A stretch of DNA of 20,375 nucleotides from an uncultured Bacteroidales bacterium. GTDB lineage: Bacteria; Bacteroidota; Bacteroidia; Bacteroidales; Bacteroidaceae. The notes below the pieces were generated by a model that saw only the letters and a list, made by a program, of their open reading frames with translations, did not search any database and had not been told where the DNA came from. The DNA lies in NCBI GenBank assembly GCA_902783615.1, contig CACZRQ010000251.1, forward strand, positions 1 to 20,375, read 5' to 3'. This document shows positions 8,757-15,788 of this stretch, one piece after another (position 1 is the first letter of the stretch; each line of letters begins with the position of its first letter). Both the position numbers and the translations under genes were made by a program.

Positions 8757-8787
8757 CAAAGGTAAGGCTTTTTATTCGAATTGCAAA
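8757..8787 (-). promoter_or_regulatory. Consensus Bacteroidota promoter for tRNA-Arg
   Basis: Read on the minus strand, TTTG (8784-8787) is followed by exactly 19 nt and TACCTTTG (8757-8764). This matches the -33/-7 consensus TTTG-N19-TAnnTTTG. Transcription would start roughly 25-30 nt before the mature tRNA 5' end. Confidence 0.82.
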
Positions 8788-8875
8788 CTTTCGAACAAGT
8801 TTTTTTACACGAACAGGCTAACGTAATGAAATAATGCTTAACTTTACGGCACGAATAACTTAAAATAATTGTGCT

Positions 8876-9592
8876 ATGAAGAAGAATTTCTTTTCTGTTC
8901 TGTCGTGTGCCCTAATGGGCATCATGATGACGGTGGTTTATCTGCCAACAATGAATGCCCAAAACAATTTCGACATCAACGACCTGAAGACTTGGGCGAA
9001 CTATGAACGCTATGCTGAAGCTAATCAATCGGTGAGCAACCCCATTGCTGTGTTTATGGGCAACTCCATAACAGACAACTGGGCCCAGATGCATGAGGCA
9101 TTCTTTACAGAGAACAATTTCGTGGGACGAGGCATTGGTGGCCAGGTAACAGCCCAGATGTTGGCCCGTTTCCGTGCCGATGTGATCAATCTGCACCCCA
9201 AGGTGGTGGTGATTATGGCAGGCACCAACGATGTGGCTCGCAACCAGAAATATGTGCCTGTTGAGCATGTGGCAGGCAATATCATCTCGATGGTGGAACT
9301 GGCTATTGCTCATGGTATTAAACCAATCATATTGAGCATATTACCTGCTAACCAATACAGATGGCGTCCTGAGATTACCGACTCTACCCAGCAGATTCTG
9401 CAAATCAATGCCATGCTGGAGAGCTATGCCAAGCTGAATGGCATCAGCTACATCGACCTCTTCAACATCATGAAGGACGAGAACCAAGGCTTGCCAAAGA
9501 AATACTCGCCCGATGGTGTGCACCCCAACTTGGATGGTTATGCAGTGATTGAGCCGATTGTGAAAGCTGAGATTCTGAGACTGGCTCGTTAA
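8876..9592 (+). CDS. Secreted SGNH/GDSL-family esterase or lipase
   Basis: A 238-residue hydrolase with a signal peptide (residues 1-28, ending MNAQ), so it is periplasmic or exported. All SGNH blocks are visible. Block I is FMGNSITDNW with the nucleophile Ser64. Block II is GRGIGGQ (oxyanion Gly). Block III is GTND with Asn118. Block V is SPDGVHP with Asp213 and His216 completing the triad. In Bacteroidota such short enzymes usually deacetylate glycans or act as PAF-acetylhydrolase-like esterases; the substrate is not predictable here. The upstream region holds a partial -7-like box TAACTTTA (8839-8846, 7 of 8 bases) without a clear -33 element. The gene is convergent with the GH13 gene, with 24 nt between them and no clear terminator hairpin. 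Confidence 0.87.
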   Translation: MKKNFFSVLSCALMGIMMTVVYLPTMNAQNNFDINDLKTWANYERYAEANQSVSNPIAVFMGNSITDNWAQMHEAFFTENNFVGRGIGGQVTAQMLARFRADVINLHPKVVVIMAGTNDVARNQKYVPVEHVAGNIISMVELAIAHGIKPIILSILPANQYRWRPEITDSTQQILQINAMLESYAKLNGISYIDLFNIMKDENQGLPKKYSPDGVHPNLDGYAVIEPIVKAEILRLAR

Positions 9593-9616
9593 ACTCGCAC
9601 TTCAGCAATCTTTTCA

Positions 9617-11302
9617 TCACATCTTGATCTTGAGCAGTTTGGCACCATAGCCAGGAATCACTACATCCATCGCATGACAAGGTGAAACGTTGATAATCTC
9701 AGTTTTACCATTCAGCAACTCGTGAGCTTTCACATGCTCCATCTCGGGCATTTGGAAATACTCAAACAGGTGGGTCGGCAGGTTGACGGCAATGTCTGCA
9801 GGATTCTCGTCGAAGTTGACAATGATGAAAATCACCTCCTTGTCAGCTTTACGCACAAAAGCATACTGGCGATGCTCGTTGTATCGCCACCCACCAACGT
9901 TAGCGTATGTCAAGTCAAAGAACTGTCCATCGCGAATGGCAGCTTCCGAATTGCAGAGTGTCAGCACCCGGGTATAGACCTTAAGTAAGGCTTTCTCCTC
10001 ACGTGTGAGCAACTTACCATCGATGGCACCACCATGATACCAACGTCTCAAGGTATCAGGACTCCAATAGTCGAAGATGGTGGTACGTCCGTCTTGTCCA
10101 CTGAATCCTTCCTCGTCCATGCCTGCTTCGCCTAACTCCTGACCAGCATAGATCATCATCGGATTGGTGTTCAGGCAAGCCGATACTACCAGAGCAGGAA
10201 TGGCCTTGCAAGGATCGTTGGCAAAGAAACGGGAAGCGATGCGCAATTCATCGTGGTTTTCGAGGAAATTCAACATGTGGTTCTGAATATCGCCCACCTG
10301 TTGCCAACATCCACTGATGGCCGTAGCCGACTGGCGACCCTGTATGATGGCGAAAAGGGTGTCGTACAGTCCTACCTTATCATACAGATAATCGAAATGG
10401 CCACGATGGATGTAATCGCGATATTGTGCTGGGTTATAGACCTCTGCAATAAACTCGATGTCGGGGAATTGGGCTTTTACCTGGGGGATGGCCCACTCCC
10501 AGAACTCCACAGGCACCATCTCGGCCATATCGCAACGGAAAGCATCAATATGCTTGCCTGCCCAGAAAAGCAAGATGTGCAACATCTTGTGCCAGGTATC
10601 AGGCACTGGGTTGAAATAGCGTTGCCAACCACTCTGGTAGTCGATGCCATAGTTCAACTTCACCGTTTCATACCAGTCGTTTTGTCCTGGATAGGCATCG
10701 AACTTATCATTACCCGTTGCCTTGGCAGGATATTCATGGTAAGGCAATGGAGCCTCGCCCTGCATATCAAACTGTCCCTTCAGTTCTGTGTTGGGAATGT
10801 AATAGAAATTATTGGTGGGATTAAAGGCGAAGTCGGTCTGATCCGTCTCACCCAACTGTTTCTCACCAGCCGGCAAATGGTCGCTATGATATTGGCGAGC
10901 CACATGATTTGGCACGAAGTCGATAATCATTTTCAGTCCGGCCTGATGGGTTCGCTCCACCAATGTCTCAAACTCATGCATGCGGCCAGGCACATTCATG
11001 GCCAAATCGGGATCCACATCGTAGTAATCCTTGATGGCGTAGGGAGAACCAGCCTTTCCCTTCACCACAGCTGGGTGGTCGGTCTGAATGCCATAGCGCG
11101 AATAATCGGTTTGCGTGGCATGCTCAATGATGCCCGTGTACCATATATAATTTACGCCTAACTCTTTGATTTTCAATAGTGCTAACGGAGTAAAATTAGC
11201 CAACTTGCCACATCCGTTCTGGCGGATGGTGCCATTCTTCACACACTTCTCGTTTCCGTTGCCAAACAAACGGGGCAACACCTGATAGATTATCTTTTTC
11301 AT
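9617..11302 (-). CDS. Cytoplasmic GH13 alpha-amylase-family enzyme
   Basis: A 561-residue (beta/alpha)8 glycosidase without a signal peptide, so it is presumably cytoplasmic. The four GH13 regions are present: I, DFVPNH (128-133); II, FRCDMA with nucleophile Asp258; III, IAEVY with acid/base Glu287; IV, ENHD (348-351) with the transition-state stabilising Asp. It starts directly in the barrel (KIIYQVLPRLFGN), with no CBM or N-terminal neopullulanase domain, and ends with a C-terminal beta domain (about 455-561). Expected substrates are alpha-glucans or maltodextrins; hydrolase versus transferase activity cannot be decided. It lies 42 nt downstream of the patatin gene on the same strand, across a heptamer repeat. 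A 7-of-8 match to a minus-strand -7 box (11316-11323) is probably too close to the start to be its promoter. Confidence 0.88.
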   Translation of the reverse strand: MKKIIYQVLPRLFGNGNEKCVKNGTIRQNGCGKLANFTPLALLKIKELGVNYIWYTGIIEHATQTDYSRYGIQTDHPAVVKGKAGSPYAIKDYYDVDPDLAMNVPGRMHEFETLVERTHQAGLKMIIDFVPNHVARQYHSDHLPAGEKQLGETDQTDFAFNPTNNFYYIPNTELKGQFDMQGEAPLPYHEYPAKATGNDKFDAYPGQNDWYETVKLNYGIDYQSGWQRYFNPVPDTWHKMLHILLFWAGKHIDAFRCDMAEMVPVEFWEWAIPQVKAQFPDIEFIAEVYNPAQYRDYIHRGHFDYLYDKVGLYDTLFAIIQGRQSATAISGCWQQVGDIQNHMLNFLENHDELRIASRFFANDPCKAIPALVVSACLNTNPMMIYAGQELGEAGMDEEGFSGQDGRTTIFDYWSPDTLRRWYHGGAIDGKLLTREEKALLKVYTRVLTLCNSEAAIRDGQFFDLTYANVGGWRYNEHRQYAFVRKADKEVIFIIVNFDENPADIAVNLPTHLFEYFQMPEMEHVKAHELLNGKTEIINVSPCHAMDVVIPGYGAKLLKIKM

Positions 11303-11329
11303 AACTCAATTATTTCAAATTCATTATTC

Positions 11330-11378
11330 GTCAATCGTCAATGGTCAATCGTCAATCGTCAATCGTCCATGGTTAATC
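11330..11378. repeat. Heptanucleotide tandem repeat (7 units of GTCAATC)
   Basis: Seven consecutive 7-nt units on the plus strand: GTCAATC, GTCAATG, then GTCAATC three times, GTCCATG and GTTAATC. The last two are degenerate. The array spans the 3' end of the patatin gene and most of the gap to the GH13 gene. On the minus strand the unit reads GATTGAC, and each of the three frames meets TGA within three units. Confidence 0.9.
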
Positions 11379-12124
11379 GTCTCATTCGCCTTATCATATC
11401 CCAACTTGAAAATCTCATCGGCCTTATCCAAATCCATATTGCTATAGCCCGAAAGGTTCAAAGGCTCAATCAGCACATCGGCCTTGGTGCGTTCGCCCAC
11501 CGAGTTTGAACGGAAAATCAGATGATAAGAACGTTCGGCAATGCTCACAATATTCATCTTGTTCTCAGGAGTGGGAATCGGACTCACATTGATGGCAACA
11601 ATCCTCTCACATTCCTCCCGAATGGGCGATACGGGCAGATTCATCAGCACCCCACCATCTACATAATGGATACCGTCAATCTCAATGGGGGTAAACAACA
11701 CAGGCATGCTGCACGAAGCCGTTACACAAGCGGCAATCTCACCTTGGCGGAAGAGCACCGTCTTGCCATGATCCAAGTCGGTGGCCGTTACCACCATAGG
11801 CACAGGCAACAGCTCCAGTCGCTGACGTCTGAGGTGGGATTTCAGGAAATCCTGCAACTCGGCCAATTCGAAGAAGCCAGTGGTGGGAAACACAGGTTTG
11901 GTCAGGTCGGAAAATTTCAAACCCTTGAAGAACTCCAACACCTGATAGGGCTCGTTGCCATCGGCATAAAGCACCCCCACCAGCGACCCGGCACTGGTGG
12001 CACTGATGATCTGTGGACGAATGTCGTGCTCCAGCAAAGCCTGCATGGCACCCAGGTGGGCAAAGCCCTTGATAAAGCCCCCACTGAGCACAAAACCAGT
12101 CTGATATTTGATGCCTGTAACCAT
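11345..12124 (-). CDS. Patatin-like phospholipase family protein
   Basis: A 259-residue single-domain patatin-like acyl hydrolase with no signal peptide. The glycine-rich oxyanion segment is SGGFIKGFAHLG (14-25). The nucleophile elbow is SATSAGS with Ser44, and the catalytic Asp156 sits in YVDGGVLMNLP, so the Ser-Asp dyad is intact. The usual G-x-S-x-G elbow begins with Ala42 in place of Gly. By family it would hydrolyse phospholipids or other acyl esters, probably at the inner membrane face; bacterial RssA/YchK-type proteins are similar in size. The last eight residues (GRLTIDD region) are encoded by the heptamer repeat. A weak minus-strand -7 box TACTTTAG (12156-12163, 7 of 8 bases) lies upstream without a -33 element. 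The gene is divergent from pheT and likely precedes GH13 in one transcript. Confidence 0.87.
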   Translation of the reverse strand: MVTGIKYQTGFVLSGGFIKGFAHLGAMQALLEHDIRPQIISATSAGSLVGVLYADGNEPYQVLEFFKGLKFSDLTKPVFPTTGFFELAELQDFLKSHLRRQRLELLPVPMVVTATDLDHGKTVLFRQGEIAACVTASCSMPVLFTPIEIDGIHYVDGGVLMNLPVSPIREECERIVAINVSPIPTPENKMNIVSIAERSYHLIFRSNSVGERTKADVLIEPLNLSGYSNMDLDKADEIFKLGYDKANETINHGRLTIDD

Positions 12125-12207
12125 CGGAAAAACCCGTTTTATTCAATTTGGTCTGCTAAAGTAATCAATTTCTTGCGATTTTAGTGCTTCTTTCAGAAAA
12201 AATATGC

Positions 12208-12215
12208 TAACTTTG
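12208..12215 (+). promoter_or_regulatory. -7 promoter element upstream of pheT
   Basis: TAACTTTG matches TAnnTTTG exactly and lies 36 nt before the pheT ATG. No good TTTG appears at the expected -33 spacing, so the promoter may be weak or activator-dependent. The leader would be about 30 nt, too short for a T-box or leader-peptide attenuator. Confidence 0.55.
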
Positions 12216-12251
12216 CATGATTTTTGGTGATAACAATAAAATTACAATGAT

Positions 12252-14714
12252 ATGAATATCTCTTATAACTGGTTAAAAGAGTTTGTAGATTTCGACTTAG
12301 GTCCGTTGGAACTGGCTGATGCACTGACTTCTATAGGTTTGGAAGTGGGTGGCGTGGAAGAGATTCAGGCCATCAAGGGCGGATTGGAAGGTTTGGTTAT
12401 CGGCGAGGTGCTCACTTGCGAGGCTCACCCTAACTCAGACCACATGCATGTAACAACGGTGAACATCGGCAGTGGCGATCCTGTACAGATTGTGTGTGGA
12501 GCGCCCAACGTGGCAGCAGGACAGAAAGTGGTGGTGGCTACCATCGGCACGAAGCTGTACGACGGCGACGATTGTTTTACCATCAAGAAATCCAAGCTCC
12601 GTGGCATCGATTCTTGTGGCATGATCTGTGCCGAAGATGAAATAGGCATCGGAACCGACCATTCTGGCATCATTGTCCTGCCAGAGGATGCTGTGGTGGG
12701 TACTCCTGCCAAAGATTATTACAACATCAAGAGCGACTTCGTGCTGGAGGTTGACATCACACCTAACCGTGCCGATGCTTGCTCTCATTATGGTGTGGCT
12801 CGCGACCTGTATGCTTACCTGGTTCAGCGAGGCATCCCTACCCAACTGCACAAGCCAAGTGTGGATGGTTTTAAGGTGGACAACAACGACCTCGACATCA
12901 ATGTGACCATTGAGAACAGCGAGGCATGTCCAAGATATGCAGGCGTCACCGTCAAGGGTGTCACTGTGAAGGAGAGCCCTGAGTGGTTGCAGAACGACCT
13001 GCGTATGATTGGTTTGCGCCCCATCAACAACATTGTAGATATCACCAACTACATCCTGTTTGCTTTCGGACACCCGATGCATTGCTTCGATGCCGATAAG
13101 ATTAAGGGCAACCAGGTGATTGTAAAGACTTTGCCAGAGGGTACACCTTTCATCACTTTGGATGGTGTGGAACGCAAGTTGAGCGAGCGCGACCTGATGA
13201 TCTGCAATGCCGAAGAGCCCATGTGTATTGGTGGTGTGTTTGGTGGTTTGGAGAGTGGAACTACCGAAGAGACCAAGAATGTATTCCTCGAGAGTGCTTA
13301 CTTCCACCCCACTTGGATTCGCAAGACGGCTCGCCGTCATGGTTTGAGCACCGATTCCTCTTTCCGCTATGAACGTGGCATCGATCCCAACAACACCATA
13401 TATATTTTGAAGTTGGCCGCCATGATGGTGAAAGAGCTCGCAGGTGGAACCATCTCGTCGGAAATCAAGAATGTGTCATGCAAGGACTTCCCTCCATTCC
13501 ATGTGGAACTGAGCTATCAGCGTGTGAACGACTTGATTGGCAAGGCAATACCTGCTGAAACGGTGAAGAGCATCGTGAAGAGCCTGGAGATGGAGATTGT
13601 GGATGAAACGTCCGAAGGCTTGTCCCTCGACGTGCCTCAGTATCGTGTGGATGTGCAACGTGATTGCGACGTGATTGAAGACATCCTGCGCATCTATGGC
13701 TATAACAATGTGGAGATTCCTACCACGCTGAAATCAAGCTTAGTGGCTGAAACAGAAACAGATAAGTCGAACAAGTTGCAGAACCTGGTGGCAGAGCAGT
13801 TGGTGGGTGCAGGCTTCAACGAGATCATGAACAACTCGCTCACAAAAGCTGCTTACTACGAAGAGCTTTCTTCTTACCCAGCTGCAAACCTGGTGAGACT
13901 GATGAATCCACTGAGTAGCGATTTGAACGTGATGCGTGAAACCTTGCTGTTCGGTGGTTTGGAAACCATTGCACGCAATGCCAACCACAAGAACCCCGAT
14001 CTGAAACTGTTTGAGTTTGGCAATTGCTACTACTATCGCGAAGAGAAACGCAACGAGGAGAAGGCTTTAGCCCCCTACTCTGAAAGTTATCATTTAGCTC
14101 TGTGGCTCACAGGCAAGGACAAGCAGGGCTCTTGGATTCATGGTGACGAAGAGAACAATCCATACATGCTAAAGGCATACGTGCAGAACATCTTCGGACG
14201 TATGGGATTGCGCATGCGTGACCTCACCGTCGAGAATCTGAAGACCGACATCTATGCTTCTGCCATTGTCATCAAGACTCAGGGAGGCAAGCGTCTGGCT
14301 ATGTTGGGCTCGGTAACCCGTAAGATTCTGAAGCAGTTCGACATCGACAATGCCGTTTACTTTGCCGACATCAACTGGATTGAGGTGATGCGTAGCATCC
14401 GTTCACTGAAGGTCAGCTTCAAGGAGCTGCCTAAGTTCCCAGCTGTTCGTCGCGACTTGGCATTGCTGGTGGATAAGAGCATCCAGTTTGCCCAGATTGA
14501 GAAGATTGCTTTCGATTCCGATCGCAAGCTCATCAAGGCCGTCAACCTGTTCGATGTTTACGAGGGCAAGCACTTGGAGCCGGGCAAGAAATCGTATGCC
14601 GTTAGCTTCATCCTGCAAGACGAGACGCAAACCTTGAACGACAAGGTGATCGACAAGGTGATGCAGAAGCTCATCAAGAACTTGGAAGAGAAAGCAGGAG
14701 CAAGACTCCGTTAA
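12252..14714 (+). CDS. pheT: Phenylalanine--tRNA ligase beta subunit
   Basis: The 820-residue beta subunit of the alpha2beta2 PheRS, which charges tRNA-Phe. It starts MNISYNWLKEFVDF, the standard N-terminus. The OB-fold tRNA-binding domain (about 42-155) includes the CEAHPNSDHMHV and VCGAPNV segments. The B3/B4 editing region (about 210-385) carries GLRPINNIVDITNY and GHPMHCFDA. B5 follows at about 410-490, then the B6/B7 catalytic-like fold with MNPLSSDLNVMRETL. The C-terminal anticodon-binding FDX-ACB domain is at about 727-820 (LPKFPAVRRDLALLVD). The length is normal. pheS is not adjacent, so the two subunits are expressed from separate loci, as I recall for other Bacteroidota. A tRNA-Phe gene happens to lie 12 kb upstream. 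Confidence 0.97.
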   Translation: MNISYNWLKEFVDFDLGPLELADALTSIGLEVGGVEEIQAIKGGLEGLVIGEVLTCEAHPNSDHMHVTTVNIGSGDPVQIVCGAPNVAAGQKVVVATIGTKLYDGDDCFTIKKSKLRGIDSCGMICAEDEIGIGTDHSGIIVLPEDAVVGTPAKDYYNIKSDFVLEVDITPNRADACSHYGVARDLYAYLVQRGIPTQLHKPSVDGFKVDNNDLDINVTIENSEACPRYAGVTVKGVTVKESPEWLQNDLRMIGLRPINNIVDITNYILFAFGHPMHCFDADKIKGNQVIVKTLPEGTPFITLDGVERKLSERDLMICNAEEPMCIGGVFGGLESGTTEETKNVFLESAYFHPTWIRKTARRHGLSTDSSFRYERGIDPNNTIYILKLAAMMVKELAGGTISSEIKNVSCKDFPPFHVELSYQRVNDLIGKAIPAETVKSIVKSLEMEIVDETSEGLSLDVPQYRVDVQRDCDVIEDILRIYGYNNVEIPTTLKSSLVAETETDKSNKLQNLVAEQLVGAGFNEIMNNSLTKAAYYEELSSYPAANLVRLMNPLSSDLNVMRETLLFGGLETIARNANHKNPDLKLFEFGNCYYYREEKRNEEKALAPYSESYHLALWLTGKDKQGSWIHGDEENNPYMLKAYVQNIFGRMGLRMRDLTVENLKTDIYASAIVIKTQGGKRLAMLGSVTRKILKQFDIDNAVYFADINWIEVMRSIRSLKVSFKELPKFPAVRRDLALLVDKSIQFAQIEKIAFDSDRKLIKAVNLFDVYEGKHLEPGKKSYAVSFILQDETQTLNDKVIDKVMQKLIKNLEEKAGARLR

Positions 14715-14775
14715 CGGTTGACAATAGTTGAATTAGGATAATTAATTATTAACAAAACGATCATTGGCATTGAGT

Positions 14776-14805
14776 TTGAGCGAAGCTCAATGGTCAATAA
14801 TCAAT
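14776..14805. repeat. Small hairpin plus heptamer-repeat relic in the pheT-yebC gap
   Basis: The 105-nt gap contains a perfect 6-bp hairpin TTGAGC-GAA-GCTCAA (14776-14790). It runs into TCAATGGTCAATAATCAAT (14787-14805), which matches 17 of 19 bases of the heptamer array at 11338-11356. No T-run follows the hairpin, so it is not an obvious terminator, and no TAnnTTTG box precedes yebC. Read-through from pheT is therefore plausible. Confidence 0.5.
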
Positions 14806-14819
14806 AAAAAAACAAACCA

Positions 14820-15551
14820 ATGGGAAGAGCGTTTGAATATAGAAAAGCTGCTAAGCTGAAGAGATGGGGTCACATGGCAAAGACCTTCACTCGCCTGGGC
14901 AAGCAAATCGCCATTGCCGTAAAGGCTGGTGGCCCAGAACCAGAAAACAATCCAACGTTGCGTTCACTCATCGCTAACTGCAAGCGTGAGAACATGCCGA
15001 AGGATAACATCGATCGTGCCATCAAGAATGCAATGGGTAAGGATCAGAGTGATTACAAGAGCATGACCTATGAAGGCTATGGCCCTCATGGTGTGGCTAT
15101 TTTTGTAGATACCCTGACTGATAACCCCACCCGCACAGTGGCCGATGTTCGTTCAGTGTTCAATAAGTTCAGTGGCACCTTGGGCACTATGGGTTCACTG
15201 GCTTTCCTGTTCGACCACAAGGCTGTGTTTACCTTCAAGATGAAGGATGGTCTCGACATGGATGAGTTTATCCTCGAGATGATTGACTACGATGTGGAGG
15301 AGGAATTCGACATCGACGAAGAGGAAGGTACCATCACCATTTATGGCGATCCAAAGAGCTACTCAGCCATCCAGAAACACCTGGAAGAGCAAGGCTTCGA
15401 GGACGTTGGTGGCGACTTCACCTACATTCCTAACGACCTGAAGGATGTTACCCCAGAACAGCGTGAAACCATCGACAAGATGGTAGAGCGTCTGGAGGAG
15501 TTCGACGATGTGCAGAATGTTTATACCAACATGAAGCCGGAAGAGGATTGA
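14820..15551 (+). CDS. yebC: YebC/PmpR family protein (TACO1-like)
   Basis: A 243-residue YebC-family protein. The N-terminus MGRAFEYRKAAKLKRWGHMAKTF replaces the usual MAGHSKWANIKHRK form but keeps the basic helical domain. Signatures follow at about 44-70 (NPTLRSLIANCKRENMPKDNIDRAI) and 83-115 (YEGYGPHGVAIFVDTLTDNPTRTV). The C-terminal two-lobed acidic domain contains a long Asp/Glu stretch (about 150-180). The family was long annotated as transcriptional regulators. More recent work links YebC and mitochondrial TACO1 to translation of difficult, proline-rich sequences. It is cytoplasmic. It sits 105 nt after pheT with no recognisable promoter, so it may share that transcript, which would fit a translation role. 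Confidence 0.93.
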   Translation: MGRAFEYRKAAKLKRWGHMAKTFTRLGKQIAIAVKAGGPEPENNPTLRSLIANCKRENMPKDNIDRAIKNAMGKDQSDYKSMTYEGYGPHGVAIFVDTLTDNPTRTVADVRSVFNKFSGTLGTMGSLAFLFDHKAVFTFKMKDGLDMDEFILEMIDYDVEEEFDIDEEEGTITIYGDPKSYSAIQKHLEEQGFEDVGGDFTYIPNDLKDVTPEQRETIDKMVERLEEFDDVQNVYTNMKPEED

Positions 15552-15553
15552 TT

Positions 15554-15761
15554 AGCCCCGTAGGCGCGACAGTTCACAGGCAGGGGTGAGTCCGTAAGGA
15601 CGTAACCCCTGTATAATAACATGTTACAAGGTTTAGCCCTGTAGGGGCGACAGAACTAAATGATATACTGTCGCCCCTACAGGGCTCTTATTTATTGTCC
15701 TGTTTTACAGGGGTTCCGCTACGCTTCACCCCTGCCTGTACACTGTCGCCCCGATGGGGCT
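15554..15761. repeat. Composite nested inverted-repeat element (REP/MITE-like)
   Basis: Four copies of a 19-nt motif occur. Two are direct: 15554-15572 (AGCCCCGTAGGCGCGACAG) and 15635-15653 (AGCCCTGTAGGGGCGACAG). Two are inverted: 15668-15686, an exact complement of the second copy, and 15743-15761, matching the first at 16 of 19 bases. Between the outer and inner pairs lies a second inverted pair, ACAGGCAGGGGTGA (15576-15589) and TCACCCCTGCCTGT (15726-15739), identical over 14 bases. Each arm can also form its own hairpin (CAGGGGT 15581-15587 with ACCCCTG 15605-15611, enclosing GTCC-GTAA-GGAC). A 10-bp palindrome TAACATGTTA sits at 15617-15626. It fills the gap between convergent genes and may block transcription in both directions. 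Confidence 0.88.
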
Positions 15762-15788
15762 TAATCACCACCGAAACTTCTGTTTTTA

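Noticed and set aside
10253..11161. A 302-codon open frame on the plus strand opposite the GH13 gene
   Set aside because: It is antisense to an intact GH13 enzyme carrying all four catalytic regions. No family features, signal or promoter support it.
11330..11378. CRISPR or iteron-type replication origin
   Set aside because: The units are only 7 nt, directly abutting without spacers, and no replication initiator gene or AT-rich melting region accompanies them.
11522..12184. A 220-codon open frame on the plus strand opposite the patatin gene
   Set aside because: It is antisense to a protein with an intact Ser-Asp dyad. Its composition is His/Gln-rich, as in the other antisense frames.
12435..13340. 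A 301-codon open frame on the minus strand opposite pheT
   Set aside because: It is antisense to the tRNA-binding and editing domains of PheT, with no recognisable motif.
1..14714. Functional link between tRNA-Phe at the left end and pheT
   Set aside because: They are 12 kb apart, with several unrelated operons, terminators and a minus-strand block between them. Proximity is most simply chance.
15554..15761. CRISPR array
   Set aside because: Four repeat copies occur, but in mixed orientation, with unequal spacing and spacers that themselves pair with each other. No cas genes are nearby.
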